From: Ciona savignyi
Lineage: Eukaryota > Chordata > Ascidiacea > Phlebobranchia > Cionidae
DNA: 64,000 nt
Reading direction: 5' to 3'
Assembly: GCA_000149265.1 (NCBI GenBank)
Contig: CH003211.1
Coordinates: 812,599 to 876,598 of the forward strand
Part shown: positions 46,900 to 58,300 of the stretch, piece after piece
Layout: every line of letters starts with the position of its first letter
How positions within the stretch are numbered: the first letter of the stretch is position 1
Notes under the pieces: generated by a model
What the model saw: only the letters and a program-made list of their open reading frames with translations
Told to the model about the DNA's origin: nothing
Databases searched by the model: none
Program-made: the position numbers and the translations under genes

Positions 46900-49102
46900 T
46901 TAAAATAGATTGGTTTTGAGCATGATGGCAAGAAACTCATCTTCGTCCACAACTTCATCCCCATTGATATCGGCAACCTCCATCATGTCCGATATTTCCT
47001 TGTCCGTGAATTTCACACCGACCTCTCGACATACACGTTTCAACGACGCCGCAGTAATGCTGCCGTCGTCCTCTAAAAGTAAAAGCGTTTAAGATGATAT
47101 TCTATATTATACTTGTTACTAGTAATTGCATTAATATGTTCCAGTAATTTTATTAGAAAAGATGATATGGAAGGGTAAGTAATAACACAACGGATTAACA
47201 GGTGGAATATTTTGACTCGAAACCTGCTGATTTGTCGTTTTTTTAGTTTCCAAGTCTTCAAATGATGTTTATTGAACCTGACGAATTGAGTAATTAAAAA
47301 AAACGTTTTACCACTATTAAAATAAACACAAGGGCCAGTTATATTGTAAAATTTAATGATAGTGGTTGGTCAAGGGTGCTGGAGTAACATGTATTTTATC
47401 GCCTGCATTCTTGGTCCCGGCGCTACTATAGATACGCCAATTCTATTTTGTTTTGTATGTTGGTTGGTTCTAAACATTTTTCAGTTAAATAAAATTTTAT
47501 GTTGATATATCTTACCTGAGTCTACAAAGGTTTTAAATCCATGTCGCACTTCCTCGTAAATATCCCGGGAATCACTTTGACGTTCTATGATGAACAACAA
47601 AAACTCGGCAAACGCTATTTCCCTGTGAAACAATTTAAAGTTTTATAAATTTGAACAAAAATCATATTTTCTTCATAAAATTAGGACTTGATCAAGGATA
47701 CGCAATTCACATGTTCACCATGATGAAAAAAACAATAGTTTGTATAACACATGCAAACATAACAACACTGTATTAGTTGGTTGACAATGCCTTTTTTGGA
47801 ATACCTTGGTTAACAATTTCAATGTGCTTAGCTTTATAGTTTTTAAAATAACTACAATTTTAAAATCTATAGTGTCTTGTCATTGGTTAAAACTAATGTA
47901 GCCTAAATGAATCATTGGGATATGATTATAATAAAGAGTATACACTGAGGACCAGGTTTTTTCTTATGTGTTGCCTGGGTAGTTGGGGAATTCATAACTA
48001 CACAGGGACCAGGAATGTAGAATTGAGGTTAAAGTTATCAAGGTCATAGCCTTTTCCCCTGTGTCATCAGCCACTGGGTCATAAAACATCCTGTCTCACC
48101 CCTGGTTCCGAGTGTCAACGTCCGCCATCATTTCTCTTACTTCGTTCCTTGAAACTCGAAATCCAAGAATCTTCATCGCCCTGTGCAACTCCTTGATATC
48201 GATTGTACCGGAGTTATCGAGGTCAAAAGCTTCGAACACGACTTTTAAGTCGCGAATCTCTTGCATTGTCAGCTGCAAAGATAATATTGGGTTTATGAGA
48301 AGATTAGTCTTTAAACATTGTTCTTATTGACAACTTATTCTTATTGACAGGAAACTTCAATGAAACTATTATAATTCCATTGTTCAGAATTACAAGGGCA
48401 TTGTAGAAAGCTTTGTGTTTTTTTGTAATTTCTTGACTAAATTTGTACAATAAAATTCATGTTTGTCGTACAAAATTGCATAGATAACATTACTGATTGT
48501 GTCTCTAGGAAATCGATTAAACTTTGAAACCAAAGTACCTGCTCAAACACCTTGTCAGGAAGCTTCATTCCCAAAAATTGTTTCTCATTCACATCATTCG
48601 TCTTTAGAACTGTGAGAAGCTGAAAGGGTAAAAGTGTGTTATGTCAGGAAAGGATATTTATAACATGGGGTTTTTTTGGGTTTATTTTGGTTAAATATTA
48701 TTTGCAAGTAAAGCAGTTACTCCTCCTTGCACAAATATAATATAGCTAAAAAGTAGAGAGAAAAACAGAAAGGAAAGATGTAAAATGGCCGTTTTGATCC
48801 AGGCATGTACATTCATGCACAACTTAAAAACAAAGGCATTACAACAGAAAAATACCTTTGCGTTTTCTTTAAACTTAATAAATTAAACTTGGCCTACTTA
48901 AACAATAACCACATCACTAAGCAATCTACTTTACAACCCAAAATTGCTCTGGTTGTAAAAAAACATGCAATTTACTCACAGCTTGACCGGGAGCTGGTAC
49001 ATCTGGTATATTTGATGGAATTGCTTCTGCCGGAAACTCGAAATCCGGTTTACTTTTTTTCCTTTCTTCAGAAATTGATTTTCTTTTCTTTTTTGTTGGC
49101 AT
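46900..49102 (-). CDS. Divergent centrin/caltractin-like EF-hand protein
   Basis: Centrins are calcium-binding proteins of centrioles, basal bodies and contractile fibres. Five exons join in phase: 49102-48980, 48619-48539, 48272-48100, 47622-47516, 47072-46900; 218 residues plus stop. Residues 1-68 form an N-terminal extension that starts very basic ('MPTKKKRKSISEERKKSK') and is longer than in ordinary centrins (about 170 residues in total). EF-hand 1 is canonical ('DLDNSGTIDIKE', near residue 84). EF-hand 2 ('DTRNQGEIAFAE') has Arg at position 3. EF-hand 3 ('DSEDDGSITAAS') lacks the final acidic residue. EF-hand 4 ('DINGDEVVDEDE') has Glu at position 6 where Gly is usual but keeps most ligands. 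The 'LKRVCREVG', 'FTDKEISDMMEVAD' and C-terminal 'FLAIMLKTNLF' segments are typical of centrin. Start choice: the ATG at 49102 opens the basic leader. It may be a fast-evolving paralogue of CETN1/2; the exact orthology is uncertain. Confidence 0.88.
47368..47445. repeat. Dispersed repeat fragment
   Basis: This is the second copy of the 'gctggagtaa ... tggtcccgg' arrangement seen near 13605-13660. It lies in the last intron of the centrin-like gene. Confidence 0.4.
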
Positions 49103-49735
49103 TTTTTCGGTTAAAAAAAGTTTACTGATATACTTCAGTCGTTTTTAAATAGTGTAAAGCCCGTTCTACATCATTCAAAATTTTATCTGTAACAAAATAA
49201 AATGTAGGGGACTTTGGCGTCTCATGTGGTTATGGTTACGGCAATCACCCCATAGAAAACATATAGTTGCTAAATTTTCATTCCACGAAACTAAACTGAA
49301 ACACATTTAAGACGCCCTTTTAATTATTATTTAGCTGACCATACGCTTTATAATTTATTGCAAATTAAATACTTTTTAAATTTAATACACTGTAAAATTC
49401 ACTTATAAACACTTTCAATTTTCTTAGATGGGGAAGTCCCTTATTTTAATAATACTATAACTTTAACCAGGGTAACAAATGTAAACACAAAAAAATGTTT
49501 TTATTATTTAATAAGTAATACATTTTTACTTTCATTGTAAACAAATTTTATTTTAATAATAACTTTTATTTAAAAGTGCGATTTACTTAAAAATAAAAAA
49601 AGACTATAACGAATATATTGTTAAATATACCTCTCGAACTCGTGTTAAATTTAAGTTTACATATTGCATTGTTCATATCCATGTCATACTACACGTATCC
49701 AGCCGTAGTAATTTAAAAGATAACAACCTGAAACA
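49103..49735. promoter_or_regulatory. Head-to-head intergenic region, candidate shared promoter
   Basis: The 633 bp between the start codons of the minus-strand centrin-like gene and the plus-strand AUH gene must contain both 5' UTRs and presumably both promoters. It is strongly AT-rich in the middle (about 49320-49620). No TATA box or factor site could be assigned with confidence. Confidence 0.5.
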
Positions 49736-52700
49736 ATGCACTGTAGTCGCAGATTGATAAAAGTTGTCTCTTCGTCATTGTCAACTTTGCAGGGAAGATG
49801 TGTGCTAAGAAGTTTGTCGACATCAACACCATTGAACTCAAATCAAGAAGAGTTATCTACAACACACCTAGATGGCGATCTTGAAGGTATTGTTGTAGAT
49901 AAGCGGCATAACGTTAAGGGTGTAAATATTAACCAAACTTTGCGACACACTAGTAGTATGTTGGACTTGTAGATAAACTATAACAATGCTACTAATGTTT
50001 TTGTAGGTATAACAGTTCTTGGTTTAAACAGACCAGAGTCAAGAAATTCAATTGGTAGAAACTTGGGTAAAATGGTGAGTATTTAACTTGTTTGTCTCCT
50101 TGTATTCTTTTGTAATGATATTAATCGATATTCGATATTTCATACTTAACAGTGAGTAGGAAAAATATCCATCTTTTTGTTGATAAAAAAGCAGTTCAAA
50201 ACTAGCTGATAACATTTGATTATGTTCTTAGGAAAGGTGCTTAACATCCATGTTTAAATGGCTATGTAAAGCGTCAACACATAGCAATAGCTGCGATAAT
50301 TTAACTGTGGACACATTGTATCTTCAAACATGTTATAAAATCACCATCATTTTCCCTTACTTTAGTGGGTATACATAATCCTATATATGGTTACTGGAAG
50401 AAAGTAACACACTGGTTATTACTCTCGATATGATCTTTTTAGTATTTAGTGTTTGGCCCGTATGGAAAGTTTGTCAATTATCGCCGAGATCTCGAGTGTG
50501 CACGCGCCAAATATTTAAGTGTGCAGTGTGCAAACGTCCAAGAGTGCACACTTCAAGTGTGCACACAATCTCATTTTTATTACTGTTTCACCAAAATCTT
50601 AAAAAAACATATTATTCTATCCGCAATCCTTCTTGTCTCTCAGCTAACATATCTATCTACATAACATAGGATCGGCTAAATAACAAAAAATGTACTGACA
50701 GTAAATTACCCGAGGTCCAGAGGTAGGTTTGTTCGCGATCGTGTAAAATTACCCAAGTGTGCAAAGACGCGGGGTAAAAAAAAAACTCGAGTGTGCAGCT
50801 GCCATACTTTCCATACTGGGTGTTTGGTTTATCTTGATAAATGTAGGTTGTTTTTTGGCTCATTAAAAGACTTGCAGTACTACTATGATGTTGTTAATAA
50901 AAATGGAAAATTATTAAATTATACTACTTATATGGTTGTGCAGTAAAGCACTGTTTAAGCCTGTCACAAATATCATGTATAGACTTGTATGTATTTATGT
51001 ATATAATTTTATGTACAGTTGACAGAAGTAGTTGAAGAAATGAAGTACAACAACAACATTCGTGTGCTAATATTGCGAAGTATGGTGCCTGGTATATTCT
51101 GTGCAGGTACTATGAACATTATCACACTCTATGTACTTATGAACCAATCACTGGGTAGATGGAATTTTTGATTTGCTGTATCTACAAGAATATATATGCA
51201 ATTAGGAAAGATACCTTTTCAAAAGGCTTTATCTATTCAGAATAAACTTTTAACATTTTCAAACCTGTGGACTTATCGAACATTTTAACTGTTTTGCCTG
51301 TTTTTAACCAAACAAACTGTTTATTCATGGGAATAAGACATTAATATACAGCCTTTCATTTGGATGCTGTGTCTCCACAAGAGTTTTACCTGATCTATTG
51401 TTCGTTTGGTGCAAATAGGTTATAATCATTTTAGTTTTAAAGTTAAATTTTATTTGGTTGGAACAATATCTGTTTATTGCTTTGTGCAATGACACACGCG
51501 GACAGCACATAGCAGATATTGAAAGTACAACTTTCCAGTAAGCATTCCAATTGCAATTGAATAAATTGTCCAAACTATCCTCAGGAGCTGATTTGAAGGA
51601 GAGAAGAACGATGAGTGAGAGTGAAGTTGGACCTTTTGTTGGAAGACTGCGTCAAATAATGTTTGATCTGCAGCAGTTCCCAGTTCCCACCATTGCTGCT
51701 ATGGATGGCACTGCAGTCGGTGGTGGACTGGAAATGGCACTTGGATTTGACATGCGAGTAGCAGGTGAAACTATTGATGTAGTTTGTTATTTCAATATCA
51801 TTAGATAGTCTAGCAACCAAAGCGTAACTATTGCTATGTGTTATGTATTTATTAGTACAAAACATTTTTTATTTTATTTGAGAGAAAAAAATGTAAACCC
51901 AGCCCAAAAAATCAAACCCAATGACTTAAGAAAGTACTAATTATATACCAGTTCGGATAACAACAGTTAAAATTTGATCAATCGAATAAATACCGCATGC
52001 CTTTCTACAGCTTTACATAACATCTGTGTTTTAACATGGATACTATTTTAGTTGTAACAGCAATGTTTAATGTATTAGATTAAGGCAATGCTTGTTAAAT
52101 GGTTGTCTAGAGATACAATCTCATTCTAGTTGGGTATTTGCAAACCTGTTGGCACTCCAACGCCTTAAACATTACTATTGTATTTATCACAGCATCTGAC
52201 AGCAAGCTTGGACTTGTGGAAACAAAACTGGCAATAATTCCTGGTGGCGGTAAGATGTATTATTTTATTTTTAAGCTGATTATTAAGTCTTAAAATTCTC
52301 TCTTAAAACGTCAAATTTGTGGTTTCGTATGTAAGGCACTTATTTGTTAAATATTGTAAAGGGGATATGATAAAGAAGTTCAACAGAATTGAAGTATTTA
52401 TAATCATCATTGTAAAGTTAGCAGGCTTGACAAATATTTATTTGGTGGTGTGTACAACTAGGTTGTGTGCAGTAAGGCTAATGTGTGCACTGCAAAACAG
52501 TGCATAAAAATGGCTCAGCAGACTGTATGAATAGGCAAGTTCACTGTGTACGTGCTAACAATCCAAGCCGCACTTCATAGTCTACTTTCTACTCATAATG
52601 AATGGTTGTCAAGCTGGTTAGAGCTATATGGAATTAAAGTTTACTGTATTCATATCATAGTAATATAACCTTTTGCACAATTATGTTCGTGGTGGGAGGA

Positions 52701-54408
52701 TAGGTATGAGTTTATATACAAAGCTGACAATTAATAAATACCTCAAATTTAGCTGCCTCTTGTATCGGTAGATTCCATGCCCACCAAGCTGCAAATTGTA
52801 TTGGATGTTCAAGTTTAAACCAAAGATTGACATTAATGATATAAATGTTCATGCGATTCCCTAAATACTATATATAAATATAAAAATATATAAAATACAA
52901 TTTGAACTTTTGGGGGGTAAATGTTCATAAAAAGTAAACATTGAATAAGGACTGCACATTTTTAAGACTTTCTTTATTAAAATTATTCTACACTGTTTTA
53001 AAATCCCTATTATCAAACTCTTGTCGGATCTTCATATTAACGCACTGTGCCAACTGTCCAGACTTGGCCCTTTGAATTAATTGGACTCCAACCCTACTTA
53101 TAGCATGAAACTCTTAATAGTTTTTAAATTAACATATATACAGGTTTTATTACTGTTTAAGTTCCACTTTTGTTTTATGTTACAAAACAAAGACTATTAT
53201 CAAATTTCCAGGTGGCACACAAAATTTAGCAAGGGCAATTGGGCCAAGTTTGGCGAAGGAGATGATTTACACCGCCCGTGTGATTGACGGCAACCAGGTA
53301 ATGATTAACCATCCGTCGTAATTCATCACCTCCATATAACCTTTGCTGTGTCAGGCTTATAAGATCGGGCTGGTGAACCACGTGGTCCCACAAAATGAGA
53401 ATGGCGATGCAGCGTTTCTAAGAGCACTTGAACTAGCCAAGGAAATAGTTCCCCAAGTAAGCAAAAATAGATTGTAGAAATTCCTTAAGCGTCTTTCCAC
53501 TTCCTTAGGCACTGCTAACCGAAAACTTAAAACTAAAGTTAGTATTTTTGCATATCACAACAGCTAGTTTAAACTATAACGGCAATGTCAAATAAAATCA
53601 CAATTTATGCAACTTTTTGAGGCTGGTGCCAGGTAATGCAACTTAAAGAAATTTGACCCCAGAAGTTGAAAAAACGTTAATAAATAAATACTATTTTGAT
53701 TTTAGATTTAAGACATTTAGTCAAGATTGTAAGATTAAAAACTATTAAATGACCCAAATTTACCATTATACTTCTCCGGCAATAGTGTTTGTCATTTTTC
53801 TTGTTTCCATGATTTTTAAATTTTCCTTTTAACGTTAAAAAAGATATCAAAATTGTGTTTCCTGATATTTAATAATTCCAGGGTCCCATTGCACTGAGAA
53901 TGGCCAAGCAGGCCATAAATCGGGGAATAGAAGTCGACTTGTCAACTGGTCTTGCAATTGAACAGGGTTGTTATGCACAGGTAATTGGATATTTTTTCAT
54001 TAGGAAAAATTTTAGAACATAATTCTTTTGAAAGTCTTTCTTAATAAAATAGTAACTTTGGCAAATAGTTGAAGCCAAATTTAGGTTGTTTGTGTGTTAT
54101 ATATTCTGACTGGTAGAAGGCAATGGCCATTACGTGCCTACAATGTCTTTCCACAAGCAAAAAGTGGAGCTGGGGAAAATTTAATGGTCATTATATTATA
54201 ATGTCTTGCGTAGAATATATTTTTGTCTTCTGGCAAAGTGTGTGCTTCCGGTGTAAACTGTGCTTCCCCAGTTATATATAAGTCTTCTAAAAATGATTTC
54301 CCCAATTCCTATATTTGCTTTTGTTTCAAGGTCATTCCAACAAAAGACAGATTGGAAGGTCTTAATGCGTTCAAAGAAAAAAGAAAACCCAACTACAAAG
54401 GACATTAG
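49736..54408 (+). CDS. AUH: Methylglutaconyl-CoA hydratase, mitochondrial
   Basis: AUH hydrates 3-methylglutaconyl-CoA to HMG-CoA in leucine breakdown in the mitochondrial matrix; the vertebrate protein also binds AU-rich RNA. Nine exons join in phase: 49736-49886, 50007-50074, 51019-51106, 51585-51764, 52193-52249, 53212-53297, 53355-53456, 53882-53980, 54331-54408; 302 residues (human about 339). The first ~35 residues are rich in Arg and Ser with no acidic residue, as in a mitochondrial targeting peptide. The crotonase fold follows: '[13 protein letters not shown]' (oxyanion hole, about residues 98-110); '[11 protein letters not shown]' with the first catalytic Glu at 152; and '[17 protein letters not shown]' with the second Glu at 172. 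The 20-residue spacing equals that of the catalytic Glu144/Glu164 pair in enoyl-CoA hydratase. The end '[19 protein letters not shown]' is typical. The '[15 protein letters not shown]' wording favours AUH over its relative ECHDC2. One difference is 'ALGFD' where the family has 'ALACD'. Confidence 0.94.
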
Positions 54409-55010
54409 TTTGTTCAATTACTCAGCAATTTTTTTTTATATTTGATCAAAATTCATTAGTTTGCCTTTCTGTCCGAAATGGATTTTTTGAATCATGTTTA
54501 AAATTAAGTTTTGATTTATAAGCATTTTCAACTGGCAATGTCAAATGCACTGCAATATCAATTCAACTATGAGTACAAGGTTCACTACTTAATTCTATTC
54601 AGAATTAACCAGCCGTAATGATACCAATCGGCAAACCATGTGAAAAAGCAGTTGGTGACGTGTGATATACTGTACAGTTTATGGTAAAATGCTTGTGTAT
54701 ACAAATTATATGGAAGTGTTAACTGTAATAACATTTATAACACGAGTTTGCTTATTCAGGGTTTCACATTATGCTATTGTCGGCAGAAGTAACATTTTAC
54801 TCGCCTTTTTGGAAAAAAAATGATTAAATGCTACATACCATTTGATTTTTACTCAATAGAGCCGTGTTTGTTTATTTTATTTTAGAACGAATTCTAGATA
54901 TATGTCATTTTTAGGCCAGCTAGCCACTGGTTAAATTTTTGTATAAGGCTTTAGTTGCTGCCTGAACCCATTAGCATATTAAATTCAACAAATAACATTG
55001 TCGTCAAACA
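54409..55010. other. Intergenic, 3' of AUH
   Basis: No exon or RNA gene is supported. It includes the AUH 3' UTR, whose end is undefined; no canonical AATAAA was noticed close to the stop. Confidence 0.5.
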
Positions 55011-55070
55011 TATACAACACAATGCAATAGCTTTCCCAACCCAACGTGGACACGGGGCAATCTGAAAATA
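55011..55070 (+). repeat. SINE body fragment
   Basis: 'acaacacaatgcaatagctt' followed by 'cccaacgtgg' and 'ggcaatctg' follows the order of the SINE body in the copy at 45766-46058. Confidence 0.5.
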
Positions 55071-55274
55071 ACGAATTGGTCACTCTAAAAATTAATAAGC
55101 AGATATGAAAAAAACGACTGAGTTTTACATTTCGGTTATCCTAGTAGAATTCTAAAATACCTTTACTAAGGATAATGTGGTTCATGGTTGAATTTACTAC
55201 TTATCCCTAATAATCAAAGTCACTAAAAACGAATGCACTAAAACCAAGTATTCCATGTGGGCGCCGCGGAAACT

Positions 55275-55348
55275 AAAAGGATGGAAACTGCACATTAAGC
55301 AGGGTTAGAATTAGTTTCCATAATATTAATGAGCAGTTTCCATCTTTT
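55275..55348. repeat. Imperfect 23-bp inverted repeat
   Basis: The arm 55275-55298 ('aaaaggatggaaactgcaca...') is the near reverse complement of 55326-55348 ('...gagcagtttccatctttt'), with about 27 bases between. It lies in non-coding DNA and a hairpin is possible. Confidence 0.7.
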
Positions 55349-58300
55349 GCTTTTTTTTCTGTTGGCCGGTGGAGGTACTTAGCTTATGTGGTTCGGCACA
55401 TTATTATAAATCCAACCGATGGTACATCATTATTTATCTTCGTACCCACAAATATATTGTAAGCTTCACCCTAATAAATACAAATTGCTATACGTGGCCT
55501 TATTCACATCCTTGAAATACACGTCTATTTTGTTGCTGGTCACTCATAAGCCAAGCTGCGTTGATCATGATTTGTTTTTTATTCCTTTACGGCATTAGAA
55601 TAATAAATCGTCACACTAAATGTTGGACATATTAATAAAAAAAATAGAGAAAAAGAAAGTGCGCTTAACTTGAGGTATATTCTAATTACTATCAACCTGA
55701 TTTTTTGCTTAATACGATACAAATGAGTACCACTGCTTGATCTTCGTTGGGTGACAATTTTCCCACCGTTGAGGATTACTATACCTGTAGACGCTAGTAT
55801 CTCCGCTGCTTTGTAGAAGGCCTCATTAGTTCACAGGATATGATATTTATAAGGCATAAGATGTGATATTCATGTCTATTTCCCCAAAAATTGCTGGCGC
55901 AATTGGCAGATTATCTTGTAAATGCGTAAGGGAGCCTAATCATAAAGGTACACTTAATTTCGTGGGGTTAGTGTTGCAGTGGTTTTTACTCTTTTCATTA
56001 CCATGCGTTTAGTTGGAAAAACTTTTTAGCTGACATTGACTGTAACTTTTAAAATCAATTAAGCTGTAGACCTTTATGTAGTGACTTTATACGATGTTTT
56101 ACACCAACAATTATTAGCATACACTCCCAAATTTAATTAGTTTAATTTTTGTTTCGTAAAAGCGCATATATGGATAAAACCTAAGTTTATTTAGAAAACA
56201 AGAAGGACGAAAGTGACTGCGAGGCGTAGCCTACTGAGAATTCGACCAAGCCAACGATGGGCGCGATGGACCATATCTATGGCGGTAACTGTGTATCACG
56301 TTTAATCTTCCCACTGCCAGATTTTAATATTAATAAGCGCATTCTGATTTTAAGCGTCAAAATACAAAAAACTGTTGGAAGTGTTTCATGTTACTGCTTC
56401 AGTTTCGATTGGCGTATTTGAAACTTAAAACAACTCTTATAAACGATTCGAAAACTTTTAAATCAGTATTAAAAATAATACGTACAAACATGCCCTAACA
56501 TACCCCATTCAAACTAAGCTTAATTCTACTTCGATTATGATTGGTCCTTTGATGAACCGTTGTATAAACAGCGTTTGAATTTTAAACCAATCATACACGC
56601 CTATTGTCTACGCCCTGGTTACACATAACCCGCCTTTAACGGCCCGAAGACAATCCGGTCTGGGTACAATACACGGACTGCAGTTAAATATTGGCCTAAC
56701 GATGATTCAACAGACTTTGAATAGTTGCCTGAAAACGAAGCGATTTGCCTGAATTGAGAAACCGATTAGCCAATAAAGGTGTGGGTCCGAATTTTGCTTT
56801 CTGCAAAGTTAAATAATGTTTTAATCAATCAATAGCCACAATCACATAAGTGCTGCGGTAACTGTCGTTTTGCCGTTTTTTCGGCCACTTTTCAATTTAA
56901 TTGAAAAATTTGTCGCACTTCAAGAACCAAAAAATTCAAGAATATAGTCCAATTGATGCTCACCAGCATTTGCCGTTTTCAGAGTATGTGGATTGTTGGT
57001 TATTATTTAAAAAAACTACTGAAATTATCTCCTGGTTGAGCAATCTATGAAACAAATTTTTATAACCAAAAACTCGAACAATATGATTGTACGGGCGGGC
57101 AGGGTTGGGATCACGTCACCATATTTACGTTTAACCACGCCCAAGAAATATTGGCTTCAGGTATGCCAATCACATTAGGGCTTTTTCGGATTTTTACTCA
57201 ACCAAGTTTAAATGTTTTAGGTCAGTTACAGCAGTCTAAAACACTATTTAGCCCTTGGTACTAATTCCCAAGACGAACGATTCCTAACCTCAAAATGCAA
57301 GTGCATGTTCGGTCGAATGAACTTAGGACATATATTGAATAATTTTCCTATATTTCAAGAAGTTAATTGTAAAAGACAAATATATAAAAAAAATAATTCC
57401 GTGACAAATTAAAATATCTCACAACACTTCGAATATTTTACGCGTATTGCACAAGGGTTAACGTTACAATATACTATAACTTGAAATGCGGATAATTTGA
57501 ATTGCAAAGACTATTTGGCCTAGCATAGAACAAAGCCCTTAAAGTTAATACGCAAATATAAACATATGGGTATATCCTTAGTGATTTACCTAGAACCCGA
57601 TAGTGCACATATATAGGTATGGCCCGTTCGTTCGCTTTTACCAGAACCAGTAGTAGACTTGCTGTCTCTGGTGATTAATTGATTCGTTTATACTCGCATG
57701 AGTTAAGAAAGTCAAAGTTAATACATAGTTATTTTAAGATGCCTTGTATCTACATCGCTTATCGAAGAGTTTGCTGACGCTGCTTAGATTGTGCCTGTTT
57801 TAAACCAGGCAAGTATTACGGTCTATATTGGCCGACCACTAGGCAACTGTTCAACCAAGAAAAAGCTTCTCTTCCTCATATATAACTACACCACAGCGAA
57901 ATTATATAACCTAGCCTTATATATAACCAACGAAGTGGAAATTTTGCTAAAAAATATATAACACGATTAATGTGCTGGTGTCTAATTCGTTTCTGACATT
58001 GAAATTTCAATTAGTTACTTTCTTTTTGAAATTGCCTTTTCGGTTACAATTTCATTGCGTTGAAGATCCAGTTGTTGATAACTCAAGCTAGCGCCAAGGC
58101 TAGACATTAGCACACTATGTTTAACATTTTTATAGCTATGCCAACATCTTGCCATAGTGCTAGTCACATTGATTGTATGTTGCTTTTCATCTCTGTCTAC
58201 CTGGCACATTGAAAACTACTAAATGTGGCTTTTAGTTATATATGCTGGATTAACTCCGTGAAATATACAGTTGAATGAAGTACCGGTAAAGCGCAGCGAA

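Noticed and set aside
50430..50863. Overlapping plus and minus frames in an AUH intron
   Set aside because: They arise from an intron with repeated 'agtgtgca' segments; exons on both sides join in phase without them.
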